This document shows positions 51,833 to 59,891 of a DNA stretch of 64,000 nucleotides, one piece after another. The notes beneath the pieces were generated by a model. It worked only from the letters and a program-made list of their open reading frames with translations. It ran no database searches and was not told where the DNA came from. The DNA comes from Planotetraspora phitsanulokensis. GTDB lineage: Bacteria; Actinomycetota; Actinomycetes; Streptosporangiales; Streptosporangiaceae. How positions within the stretch are numbered: position 1 is the first letter of the stretch; each line of letters begins with the position of its first letter. The position numbers were made by a program, and so were the translations under genes. The stretch lies in the NCBI RefSeq assembly GCF_016863295.1, contig NZ_BOOP01000040.1:1-64000 (forward strand). Direction: 5' to 3'.

Positions 51833-52687
51833 TCATGCCTTCGTCGCACCGGCGGTCAGGCCGGTGACGAGATGGCGCTGGACAAGAAGGAAGACGGCCG
51901 CCGCCGGGATGGCGATCAGCACGGACGCGGCGGTGAGCAGTCCCCACTCCGCCTTGTGCTGCCCGACGAACTGGCTGAGCCCGACGGCGAGGGTGTATCT
52001 CTCGTCGCCGGTCATGAACGCGGTCGCGTACGCGACCTCCGCCCACGCGGTGAGGAAGGAGTAGAAGGCGGCCACCGCGAGCCCCGGCTTGGCCAGCGGC
52101 AGGATCAGTCGCCAGAAGGTGCCGAACGGCGTGAGCCCGTCGACCCGTCCCGCCTCGTCGATCGTCACGGGAACGGTGTCGAAGTAGCCCTTCATCATCC
52201 AGGCGCAGAACGGCACGGTGGACGTCAGGTACGCGACGACCAGTCCCGGGAACTGGTTGATGAGGCCGAGGCCGGCCATCAGGTTGTAGATCGGCACGAT
52301 GAGGATCGCCACGGGGAACATCTGCGTGATCAGCAGCATCCACATGACGGAGCGGAAGCCGGGAAAGCGGAACCGGCTGACGGCGTATCCCGTGGTGGCC
52401 GACAGCAGGACGCCGAGCACGGCCGTCGCGAGCGACACGATGACCGAGTTGGCGGCCCACGTGAGGAACTTCGTCTGCCCGAGGACCTGCGTGTAGTTGG
52501 CGAGCGTCGGCTGCTCGAAGATGCCGACGGACGCCGTCTCGATGACCTGCCGCGGCTTGAGCGACGTCAGGACCAGCCAGGCGACGGGGAAGACGGAGAC
52601 GATGCTCGCCGCGATGAGAGTGAGGTGCAACGCCACGGACCTCGCCGGCGACCGCGAGTCCCTGGTCCTGGAGGCGACGCGGCTCAC
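51833..52687 (-). CDS. Carbohydrate ABC transporter permease (MalG type)
   Basis: A 284-residue permease with six helices and the EAA loop DEAGRVDGLTPFGTFWRLILPLAKPG (about residue 190). It is the MalG-like inner-membrane half that pairs with the gene upstream, which it overlaps by four bases (GTGA). Sequence features are those of CUT1 sugar importers. The solute is presumably an alpha-glucoside, given the neighbouring hydrolase. Confidence 0.93.
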   Translation of the reverse strand: MSRVASRTRDSRSPARSVALHLTLIAASIVSVFPVAWLVLTSLKPRQVIETASVGIFEQPTLANYTQVLGQTKFLTWAANSVIVSLATAVLGVLLSATTGYAVSRFRFPGFRSVMWMLLITQMFPVAILIVPIYNLMAGLGLINQFPGLVVAYLTSTVPFCAWMMKGYFDTVPVTIDEAGRVDGLTPFGTFWRLILPLAKPGLAVAAFYSFLTAWAEVAYATAFMTGDERYTLAVGLSQFVGQHKAEWGLLTAASVLIAIPAAAVFLLVQRHLVTGLTAGATKA

Positions 52688-53646
52688 CAGGCTTCTCCTT
52701 GCCGCTTGAGGGCGCGCCGGTACACGCCGGCCAGCACGACGAGCAGGGCGAGGATCACCATGCCCCACGCCGCCGAGCCGGAGTAGTCCCGGATGCCCTC
52801 GAACGCCTGGCGGTAGGCGTATGTCACGAGGATCTCGGTGGCACCGCCCGGCCCTCCCTTGGTCAGCAGGAAGATGACCGGGAACTGGTTGAACGTCCAG
52901 ATCGTGCCGAGCAGCACGACGGTGCTCGACACCGGGCGCAGCCCGGGAAGGGTGATGTGCCGGAATCGCTGCCACGGCGTCGCGCCGTCCACCTCGGCGG
53001 CCTCGTGGAGCTCGCGCGGGATGGCCTGCAGGCCGCCCAGCAGCGCCAGCATCATGAACGGCACGCCGAGCCACACGTTGCAGGCGATCACCGACACCTT
53101 GGCCCAGAGCGGGTCGTCGAGCCAGCTGATCCCGCCGAAGCCGGCTGCCCGGAGCATGGCGTTGACCACGCCGAACTCGCCGTTCAGCAGGTAGCGCCAG
53201 ATGAACGCCGACACGAAGGCGGGGACGGCCCAGGGCAGCACGAGCAGCACGCGGTACAGGGACCGCAGCCGCATCGGCCGGTTGAGCAACATCGCCATGC
53301 CCAACCCGATGCCCACATGGAGCGCCACGCACACGATCGTCCACACGACGGTCCAGGTCAGACGGGAGACGAACGTGCTGGACGTCAGGATGTCCGCGTA
53401 GTTGGCCAGGCCGACGAACTCGTAGGTCGAGGGGATGACGTTCATCCCGATCGTGCGGCCCATGTTGGCCTCGGTCGCGTCCGTGAGCGAGAGGTAGACG
53501 CCGCGGAGCAGCGGATAGCCGACGAGCACCAGCGTCACGACGACGACCGGCGCGGTCATCGCCCACGCGTACCAGTGACGGGACAGGAAGCGCCGCGCCC
53601 CGGAGTGGGGCGCGGCCCTTCGCCGCCCGACGACGTCAGTCGTCAT
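52684..53646 (-). CDS. Carbohydrate ABC transporter permease (MalF type)
   Basis: A 320-residue CUT1 permease with about six to seven helices and the EAA loop HEAAEVDGATPWQRFRHITLPGLRP. A short extracytoplasmic loop after the first helix (DATEANMGRTIGMNV) is as in small MalF homologues. It begins three bases after the stop of the solute-binding protein gene, so the importer genes are tightly coupled. Confidence 0.93.
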   Translation of the reverse strand: MTTDVVGRRRAAPHSGARRFLSRHWYAWAMTAPVVVVTLVLVGYPLLRGVYLSLTDATEANMGRTIGMNVIPSTYEFVGLANYADILTSSTFVSRLTWTVVWTIVCVALHVGIGLGMAMLLNRPMRLRSLYRVLLVLPWAVPAFVSAFIWRYLLNGEFGVVNAMLRAAGFGGISWLDDPLWAKVSVIACNVWLGVPFMMLALLGGLQAIPRELHEAAEVDGATPWQRFRHITLPGLRPVSSTVVLLGTIWTFNQFPVIFLLTKGGPGGATEILVTYAYRQAFEGIRDYSGSAAWGMVILALLVVLAGVYRRALKRQGEAW

Positions 53647-53649
53647 GTG

Positions 53650-54936
53650 TCACAGGCTCCAGCCCTTGAGGATGCCCTGGTAGGCCGTGGCGACGTCCTT
53701 CAGCATCGGCTCCGTGGCGGTCTGGCCGCCGGCCAGCTTCTGGTAGCCCTCGACGAGGGGCTGGAACAGGGAGGCCGCCTCGGGGATCCACGGACGCTCG
53801 ACGGCGGACTCCATCGGCTTCTGCCACTGGGCGATCTTGGGGTTCGCCGTGGCCTCCGGCGCGGTGTACGCGGGGGTGCGGGTGGGCAGCAGTCCGAGCT
53901 TGCCGGCGATGGCGGCCTGGCTCTCGGTCGAGGCCATGAACTGGATGAACAGGTAGGACGCGGCCAGGTTCTTGGAACCGGCGTAGACCGTGTAGTCGTG
54001 ACCGCCCACCGGCGAACCCGCCTTCACGGTTCCGGCCGGGACGGGGGCGACACCGAAGTTGTCCGGGTCGTCCTTGAAGACCTTGCCGCCGAGGTTGTCC
54101 GCGTTCGACCAGGGGCCGTTGAAGATCATCGCGACCTTGCCTTCCTTGAAGGCGGTCTCTGCGTTGGTGTAGCTGTCCTGGAGCGCGGGCTTGGCGGTCG
54201 CGCCGGACGTGATCAGGTCCTCGACGATCTTCACACCCGCGGTCGTCTGCGGCGAGGAGATGGTGATCTTCTTGTTCGGCACGTCGACGAAGTCACCGCC
54301 CTCGCCGTAGATGAAGGGCAGCAGGAAGTACGCGTCGACGTTCAGCGCGAGGCCGTCGGCGCCGGCCTTGGACTTCACGTCGAGCGCGACCTTCTTCAGG
54401 TCCGCCATCGTCGCCGGAGGAGCGTCGTAGCCGGCCTTCTTCAGCAACTCCTTGTTGTAGAGGAGTCCGAGGGTGTCGGTGACCTGCGGGACGCCGTACG
54501 TCTTGCCGCCGTACTTGCCGCTGGCCGCCGGGGACGGGAGGAACTCCTCCGGATTCACCAGCGCGGTCGTGCCGTCGAGCGGCGCGAGGTAGCCCAGGGA
54601 GGCGAACTCGGCGACCCAGCCGACGTCGGTGCGCAGCACGTCGGGGGCGCCGGAACCGGACTGGGCGGCGGTCTTGAACTTGTCGCGCGCCTCGGCGAAC
54701 GGCACGTTCACGTAGTTGACCTTGATCTTCGGGTACTTGGCCTCGAAGTTCTTGATGAGCTCCTGGAACGCGGGCGCCTCCGTGGTGGCGTCGGAGGTGT
54801 CCCACCAGGTGACCTCGCCGGACGCGTCGCCCGGCGCGACGCTCTGCTGGGGGGTGCCGGTGTCGCTGCCGCCGCAGGCGGAGGCCGCCAGGGCGAGCGC
54901 CGCGACGACCGCCACGGCGCAGATGACTCGCCGCAT
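53650..54936 (-). CDS. Sugar-binding lipoprotein of the ABC importer
   Basis: A 428-residue extracellular solute-binding protein of the maltose-binding type. It starts with a lipoprotein signal and lipobox LAASAC (Cys21); VTWWDTSDATTEAP opens the mature fold, and PVGGHDYTVYAGSKN and FIQFMASTESQAAIA are typical of the family. It is the first and probably most highly expressed gene of the six-gene operon. The ATG at 54936 follows GAGGAGT; the longer frame crosses the operator and is rejected. Confidence 0.94.
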   Translation of the reverse strand: MRRVICAVAVVAALALAASACGGSDTGTPQQSVAPGDASGEVTWWDTSDATTEAPAFQELIKNFEAKYPKIKVNYVNVPFAEARDKFKTAAQSGSGAPDVLRTDVGWVAEFASLGYLAPLDGTTALVNPEEFLPSPAASGKYGGKTYGVPQVTDTLGLLYNKELLKKAGYDAPPATMADLKKVALDVKSKAGADGLALNVDAYFLLPFIYGEGGDFVDVPNKKITISSPQTTAGVKIVEDLITSGATAKPALQDSYTNAETAFKEGKVAMIFNGPWSNADNLGGKVFKDDPDNFGVAPVPAGTVKAGSPVGGHDYTVYAGSKNLAASYLFIQFMASTESQAAIAGKLGLLPTRTPAYTAPEATANPKIAQWQKPMESAVERPWIPEAASLFQPLVEGYQKLAGGQTATEPMLKDVATAYQGILKGWSL

Positions 54937-55249
54937 GATGTCGTACTCCTCAGGCTCGGGGGGATTTGCCCGGAACGTAACAGGGGTCCGCACACCCTTG
55001 AAAGGCCTTGCTGAAACTTTCAGCAAAGTCGTTACATTTGACCGGCGCCCGGCGGTCACCCCAGGTCATGAATAAGCCCTGACAAACAGCCTTAACGATG
55101 GGAAACGTATCAGTAACGCCAGGTTTCACAGTGATGCCGGATTTCTCACAACATGTATGGACACAAGGCGTCAGACGCGATGTACTACCTCATCAATCAC
55201 ACCGATGGCTGGGGATCCGGGCTCGTGTGCCCGGGAGGAACGAGCTTGC
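54937..55249. promoter_or_regulatory. Divergent control region of the sugar importer
   Basis: The 313-bp spacer between the binding-protein and ATPase genes contains a perfect 19-bp palindrome, TTGCTGAAACTTTCAGCAA (55008-55026), with a half-site CTTGAAAGG just before it. This is the form of operators bound by actinobacterial LacI regulators of maltose/alpha-glucoside genes. It lies 72 bp from the binding-protein start and may control both directions. Nothing else in the spacer is recognisable. Confidence 0.75.
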
Positions 55250-56527
55250 ATGAGCACCGTCGTCCTCGACAACGTGACCAAGGTCTACCCGGGTGGGCAC
55301 CTCGCGGTCGACCGCATGAACCTCCGGGCGGCCGAAGGTGAGCTGCTCGTCCTGCTGGGGCCGTCGGGCTGCGGGAAGTCGACGCTGCTGCGCATGATCG
55401 CGGGCCTCGAGGAGATCACCAAGGGCGATCTGTGGCTGGGCGGCCAGCTCGCCAACCACCTCGCGCCCCGCGACCGCGACGTGGCGATGGTCTTCCAGAA
55501 CGGCGCCCTCTACCCGCACCGCACCGTGCGCGGCAACATCGCGTTCCCGCTCGAGATCGCCAAGACGGACCCGGCGACGGTGAAGGAGCGGGTGGTGGAG
55601 TTGTCCCGCGCCCTGCACATCGACGAGACCCTGGACCGGCGGCCGTCGACCCTCTCCGGCGGGCAGCGCCAGCGCGTCGCCATGGGCCGGGCGATCGTGC
55701 GCCGGCCGTCCCTGTTCCTCATGGACGAGCCCCTGTCGAACCTGGACGCGGGCATGCGGACGGAACTGCGGATGGAGATCTCCTCACTCGTCCGCTCGCT
55801 CGGCGTGACGACGATCTACGTGACGCACGACCAGGTCGAGGCGCTGACGCTGGCCGACCACATCGCCATCATGAACAGGGGCGTGCTGCAGGACATCGGC
55901 ACTCCCGGACAGGTCTACAACGATCCCGCGACGGCGTTCACCGCGGCGTTCCTGAGCTCCCAGCAGCTCAACCTGCTGGCCGCCAACGTGCGCACGCCGC
56001 AGAACCAGTACATACTCCTGGACTTCGGCCCGCACCAGATCACGATGCAGTGGACCGATCCACGGGCTTACGCGGTGTCGCGGCACGCGGGGACGCAGAT
56101 CATCGTCGGCATCCGGCCGGACGCGCTCGTGCCCGTGCCCGAGCACACCGAGGGCCCGACCTTCTTCGGGCGGGTCCGCACGCTCGAGTACCACGGCCAC
56201 GAATGGCTGGCCTATCTGGAGGCGGGAATCCCCGCGGTCGTCGTCCCCGAGCCGCCCGACCCGCGGCACACGAACGGCGGCGGCCAGGCCGGAGCCAGAT
56301 CACGATCGGTCATGCGCCGCCTTCTCAGCAACGGCGCGCAGGACGACGAGCAGGACACGCCCCCTGTGGGCGCCGGCAGCGGGACCCACCGCCGCGCCGA
56401 CCTGATCGTCCGCCTCGGCAGCCGGCCGGTGTGGAGGGCCGGAGAACACGGCCGCGTCGCCGTCGACGTCTCCCGGCTCATGCTGTTCACCCAGGCCGGC
56501 GACCGCATCGATCCCCCGCGCCGCTGA
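55250..56527 (+). CDS. MsiK/MalK-like sugar ABC transporter ATPase
   Basis: A 425-residue CUT1 ATPase. Walker A GPSGCGKS (37-44), Q-loop MVFQNGALYPH, signature LSGGQRQRV (135-143), Walker B LFLMDEPLSNLD (155-166) and H-loop VTHDQVEAL are canonical. The C-terminal regulatory domain is present but interrupted at about 345-390 by a polar, low-complexity insertion. Many actinomycetes use one shared MsiK for several importers; a copy divergent from its own importer suggests a dedicated subunit. The ATG at 55250 follows GGGAGGA. Confidence 0.92.
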   Translation: MSTVVLDNVTKVYPGGHLAVDRMNLRAAEGELLVLLGPSGCGKSTLLRMIAGLEEITKGDLWLGGQLANHLAPRDRDVAMVFQNGALYPHRTVRGNIAFPLEIAKTDPATVKERVVELSRALHIDETLDRRPSTLSGGQRQRVAMGRAIVRRPSLFLMDEPLSNLDAGMRTELRMEISSLVRSLGVTTIYVTHDQVEALTLADHIAIMNRGVLQDIGTPGQVYNDPATAFTAAFLSSQQLNLLAANVRTPQNQYILLDFGPHQITMQWTDPRAYAVSRHAGTQIIVGIRPDALVPVPEHTEGPTFFGRVRTLEYHGHEWLAYLEAGIPAVVVPEPPDPRHTNGGGQAGARSRSVMRRLLSNGAQDDEQDTPPVGAGSGTHRRADLIVRLGSRPVWRAGEHGRVAVDVSRLMLFTQAGDRIDPPRR

Positions 56528-56545
56528 CCCCGCGGCCCGGCCGTC

Positions 56546-57166
56546 CTAGACCGTACGGCTGACGCCCGCCCGGGCGAGCACGGCGACGATGCCGACGAGA
56601 CGAGCGATCTTGTCGAGCTCCGCCCGGTGGAAGGCCGGCCCCTGCGAGCGGGCCACCACGAGATGGGTGTCGTCCATGGGCACGCACGCCAGGTGCAGGG
56701 TCCCCTCGCTCACGGTGGACGGCCGCAGCGGCGTCAGCTCGGACACCGGCACCACTTCGGGAGCCTGCCAGCTGCCGTGCACGACCTTGCCGTTCCCCGA
56801 GTCGACGGCCACCGCCCAGTCGGCGCTGACCACGTCGGGCACCGCGTCGACCAGCGTGACGACGGCCCGGTCCGGCTCTCCCGCGACATGGCCGAGCAGA
56901 TCGTAGTCCGGGCTCGTCCCCGGGGCCTCCCTGGTCGGCCAGACCGCCTCCACCCGGGTGCCCGGCACCACGCCGATCCGCTCGCGCAGCTCGCCGGGCT
57001 CGAACACCCCCGACCAGGAAACGGTGAAGTCGTCGACGGCCCTGCCCGCCTGCCGTTCGAGGACGGTCACCTGCAGGATGTCGGCCCCCATCACGCCGAA
57101 CGCCCGGGCCACCTGGCCGAGCACCCCCGGCCGGTCGGGGAGCGAGACCCGTAGCCGCAGCAACAT
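56546..57166 (-). CDS. ACT-domain protein
   Basis: A 206-residue protein with an N-terminal ACT domain (LRLRVSLPDRPGVLGQVARAFGVMGADI), normally a ligand-binding regulatory fold, and a C-terminal region I cannot classify (MDDTHLVVARSQGPAFHRAEL, LARLVGIVAVLARAG-like) that reads like a small GAF-type sensor. The full ribosome site AAGGAGGTGAT precedes the ATG at 57166, implying strong translation. It is divergent from the histidine kinase gene. A role in sensing an amino acid is inference. Confidence 0.8.
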   Translation of the reverse strand: MLLRLRVSLPDRPGVLGQVARAFGVMGADILQVTVLERQAGRAVDDFTVSWSGVFEPGELRERIGVVPGTRVEAVWPTREAPGTSPDYDLLGHVAGEPDRAVVTLVDAVPDVVSADWAVAVDSGNGKVVHGSWQAPEVVPVSELTPLRPSTVSEGTLHLACVPMDDTHLVVARSQGPAFHRAELDKIARLVGIVAVLARAGVSRTV

Positions 57167-57224
57167 CCGTATCACCTCCTTGTGCGACAACAACAGTGTC
57201 CGACCGAGGTTTCAGGTTCATTAC

Positions 57225-57246
57225 GGCAATGGGTCATGCCATTGCC
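57225..57246. promoter_or_regulatory. Inverted repeat between the ACT and kinase genes
   Basis: GGCAATGG (57225-57232) and CCATTGCC (57239-57246) form a perfect inverted repeat with a 6-bp spacer. A third copy of GGCAATGG lies at 57340-57347. This is a likely operator in the 231-bp divergent spacer. Confidence 0.55.
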
Positions 57247-57397
57247 TCCCGATTCCCGCCGCTGTCCGTACCGCCGTACGGCCCGGGGTCGGAGACGTCC
57301 CCACCCCAGGCGGGACCATTGAGAACTTTGACCAACTTTGGCAATGGCTTGAGAATGTCGCGAAATACTGCGCGATGACCATGAGTAACCTCGGGGG

Positions 57398-58783
57398 ATG
57401 CCCCTCCCCTGGCCGCGTTCGCGATCTCTGCGCGCACGGCTGACCTTCATCGCAACCGCAGCCGCCGCCCTCGTCCTCATCCCCGTCTCCATCGCCGCCG
57501 ACGTCGGCGTCCGGCATGCCGTCGCCGCTCACATCTGGAACGACAGCCTCGACGTGGCGAGCAGGATCGCCGCGGAGATCCGCGACGGCCGGACGCCCAC
57601 GGTCATCCCCACGGCGGACGGCGGCATAGACCTGATCACGGTGACCGGAGCGGACGGCGCGGTGATCGCCACCAGCGCCGCCGCCAAGGGGCTGCGGGCC
57701 TTCACGTCGATACGGCCGTCCTCCGACACCCGGGTCGCCCAGACCACCACGTGCTCGGTCCCCAACCGCGACTGCGTGTACCTGACCGCCGTGCGGGTCT
57801 CGGACACGGCCGGCTCCCCGATCGTCTACGCCGGGCGCTCGGCGCCCGCGATTCTGGACAGCCGCTTCCCGGAACTGGAACTTCTCCTGCTGGTCGTCGT
57901 CCTGGGAGGCGGCGTGGGGCTGATGGCGTGGTGCGTCTCCGGCCGCGCGTTACGCCCGGTCGAGGCCATCAGCTCGGAGTTCGAGGAGGTCTCGGCCGAC
58001 AACCCCGGATCCCGCGTCCCCGAACCTCCCGGCGACGACGAGATCGCGCGCCTCGCCCGCACGGCGAACGACGCGCTCGCCCGGCTCGACAAGTCGATCC
58101 GGCAACAGCGGCAACTCGCCGCCGACGCCTCTCACGAACTGCGCACCCCCATCGCCGGGATCCGGGCCCAACTTGAGGACGCGCGGCTGCACCCGCAGGA
58201 CACCGCTGTGGCCATCGACGCCGCGCTGCGCGACACGACCAGGCTGGAGGCGATCGTCTCCGACCTTCTTCTGCTCACCAGCATCGGGACGACCCCGCAC
58301 ACCGTCCGCGAGCGTGTGGATCTCGGACGGCTGGTCTCCGGTGAGGTGAAGCGGAGATCGGGACACATGCCCATCCGGCTGCAGCTCGAACCGGACGTGA
58401 TCGTGAGCGGGCTGCCCGCCCAGATCGCCCGCGTCGTGACGAACCTGCTCGACAACGCGGAACGCCATGCGGCCACCGGCGTCAGCGTGGACGTCCGCGG
58501 CGACGACGAGGGCGTCGTGTTGTCCGTGGTCAACGACGGCGAGCACATCCCCGAGGAGGACCGGGAGCGGATCTTCGAACGGTTCTACCGCAGGGACACC
58601 GCGCGGAGCAGGCGGGACGGCGGCACGGGGCTCGGCCTGGCCATCGCGCGCGAGGTCGTCGAGGCCCACCACGGGACCATCACCGTCGAGGACGTCGACC
58701 AGGGAGTCAGGTTCGTCGTGCGCCTCCCGCGGGCCCCGCAGGAACCGCCCCCCGACGGCGACCCGCCGTCTCCGGACCGATGA
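57398..58783 (+). CDS. Orphan sensor histidine kinase
   Basis: A 461-residue kinase with membrane helices at about 13-34 and 160-180 enclosing a 125-residue sensor domain with a cysteine pair (TTTCSVPNRDC). A HAMP domain follows, then HisKA with the phospho-acceptor in ADASHELRTP (His246), the N box NLLDNAERH, DRERIFERFYR and the G boxes GGTGLGLAI. No response-regulator gene adjoins it on either side in this window, so its partner is elsewhere. The ATG follows GGGGG after AACCTC. Confidence 0.92.
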   Translation: MPLPWPRSRSLRARLTFIATAAAALVLIPVSIAADVGVRHAVAAHIWNDSLDVASRIAAEIRDGRTPTVIPTADGGIDLITVTGADGAVIATSAAAKGLRAFTSIRPSSDTRVAQTTTCSVPNRDCVYLTAVRVSDTAGSPIVYAGRSAPAILDSRFPELELLLLVVVLGGGVGLMAWCVSGRALRPVEAISSEFEEVSADNPGSRVPEPPGDDEIARLARTANDALARLDKSIRQQRQLAADASHELRTPIAGIRAQLEDARLHPQDTAVAIDAALRDTTRLEAIVSDLLLLTSIGTTPHTVRERVDLGRLVSGEVKRRSGHMPIRLQLEPDVIVSGLPAQIARVVTNLLDNAERHAATGVSVDVRGDDEGVVLSVVNDGEHIPEEDRERIFERFYRRDTARSRRDGGTGLGLAIAREVVEAHHGTITVEDVDQGVRFVVRLPRAPQEPPPDGDPPSPDR

Positions 58784-58798
58784 GCGCACCGGGCCGCG

Positions 58799-59725
58799 TC
58801 AGGCGGGAAGCAGCGCGGGCAACACGTCTTCGAGTTCGCGGATCCAGTACCGCCAGTCGTGGGTGCCGGCGCCGTAGAAGTCCGTGGTGACGGCCACGCC
58901 GGCGGCCCGCGCCGCGGTGACGAAGCGCCGGTTCCGCTCGAGGATGGACCGCTCCCCCTCGTCCACGGCCTCACCCCGGCCATCGAGCGGACCGGGCCGG
59001 CCGTCACCGCACGCGAGGTAGACGCGCACGTTCTCCAGGCGCCCGGCCAGGTCCGCCGGGTTGTGCGCCTTCCAGACCTCCGGCCGCTCCCGGGCGTCCC
59101 CCCACAGATCCCGCGGGTCCACGCCGTAATCGCGCATGAGGCCTTCGAGCCCGCCGGGGTCGTATCCGGTGTCGATCACTCCGGAGAACGACGCCGCCGC
59201 CTCGAAGACGCCCGGATGCCTGGCCGCGTACGCGAGCGCGCCGAACCCGCCCATGGAGGCACCCGCGACCGCACGGCGGTCACCTGTGCGGTAACGCGCC
59301 TCCACGAGAGGCATCACCTCTTTCAGGTGGAACGACTCCCAGGCGGGGCCGTCGAGCCAGTCCGAGTACCAGCTCATCTCGCCGCCCTCCGGGACGACCA
59401 CGACGGCTTTCAGGCCGGCCGTAATCCGCTCGGCGTCGCCGTACACCAGCCACGCGTCCCCTCTGCTGACGCAGCAGCCGTGCAGCAGGTAGAGGACCGG
59501 CCATCCCGCGGACCCCGGCATCCAGCCCTCCGGCTTGAGCACCCAGACCGAACCCTCCCGGCCGAGCGCGGGCGACCGGATCGACAGGCGGTCCACCCTG
59601 GCGCTCAGCCCCTCGACGGCGGTGATCCGTGCCCCCGCTCCGGTGCCTTCCGTCGTCGTGCCCGGCGCCCCGGAGCACGCCGCCACAGCGGCGAACAAGG
59701 CCAGAGCAGCAAAGATCCGGCGCAT
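58799..59725 (-). CDS. Secreted lipoprotein esterase, antigen-85/esterase-D family
   Basis: A 308-residue alpha/beta hydrolase of PF00756. A lipoprotein signal ends in VAACSG (Cys17). Catalytic features are LYLLHGCC, the nucleophile GASMGGFGAL (Ser157) and GAGTHDWRYW with the histidine. Relatives include mycolyl transferases, S-formylglutathione hydrolases and tributyrin esterases; a cell-surface ester hydrolase is likely. The ATG at 59725 follows GAGAGAGG. It converges on the histidine kinase gene and is divergent from the nonulosonate cluster. Confidence 0.88.
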   Translation of the reverse strand: MRRIFAALALFAAVAACSGAPGTTTEGTGAGARITAVEGLSARVDRLSIRSPALGREGSVWVLKPEGWMPGSAGWPVLYLLHGCCVSRGDAWLVYGDAERITAGLKAVVVVPEGGEMSWYSDWLDGPAWESFHLKEVMPLVEARYRTGDRRAVAGASMGGFGALAYAARHPGVFEAAASFSGVIDTGYDPGGLEGLMRDYGVDPRDLWGDARERPEVWKAHNPADLAGRLENVRVYLACGDGRPGPLDGRGEAVDEGERSILERNRRFVTAARAAGVAVTTDFYGAGTHDWRYWIRELEDVLPALLPA

Positions 59726-59891
59726 TCCCGCACCTCTCTCCACCGAGATCGCGCGCTTCGACGTCATCCAAAGTTAAACATGCGGCCTATACCTGTTCAG
59801 CTGACTCACGCCCAACCAGCGCTCCCACTGACTAGGTTTCGGGGCACCCCCAATCTGGGGGAACTGTCGTCGCGTGCAGAAGGAGTCACTC

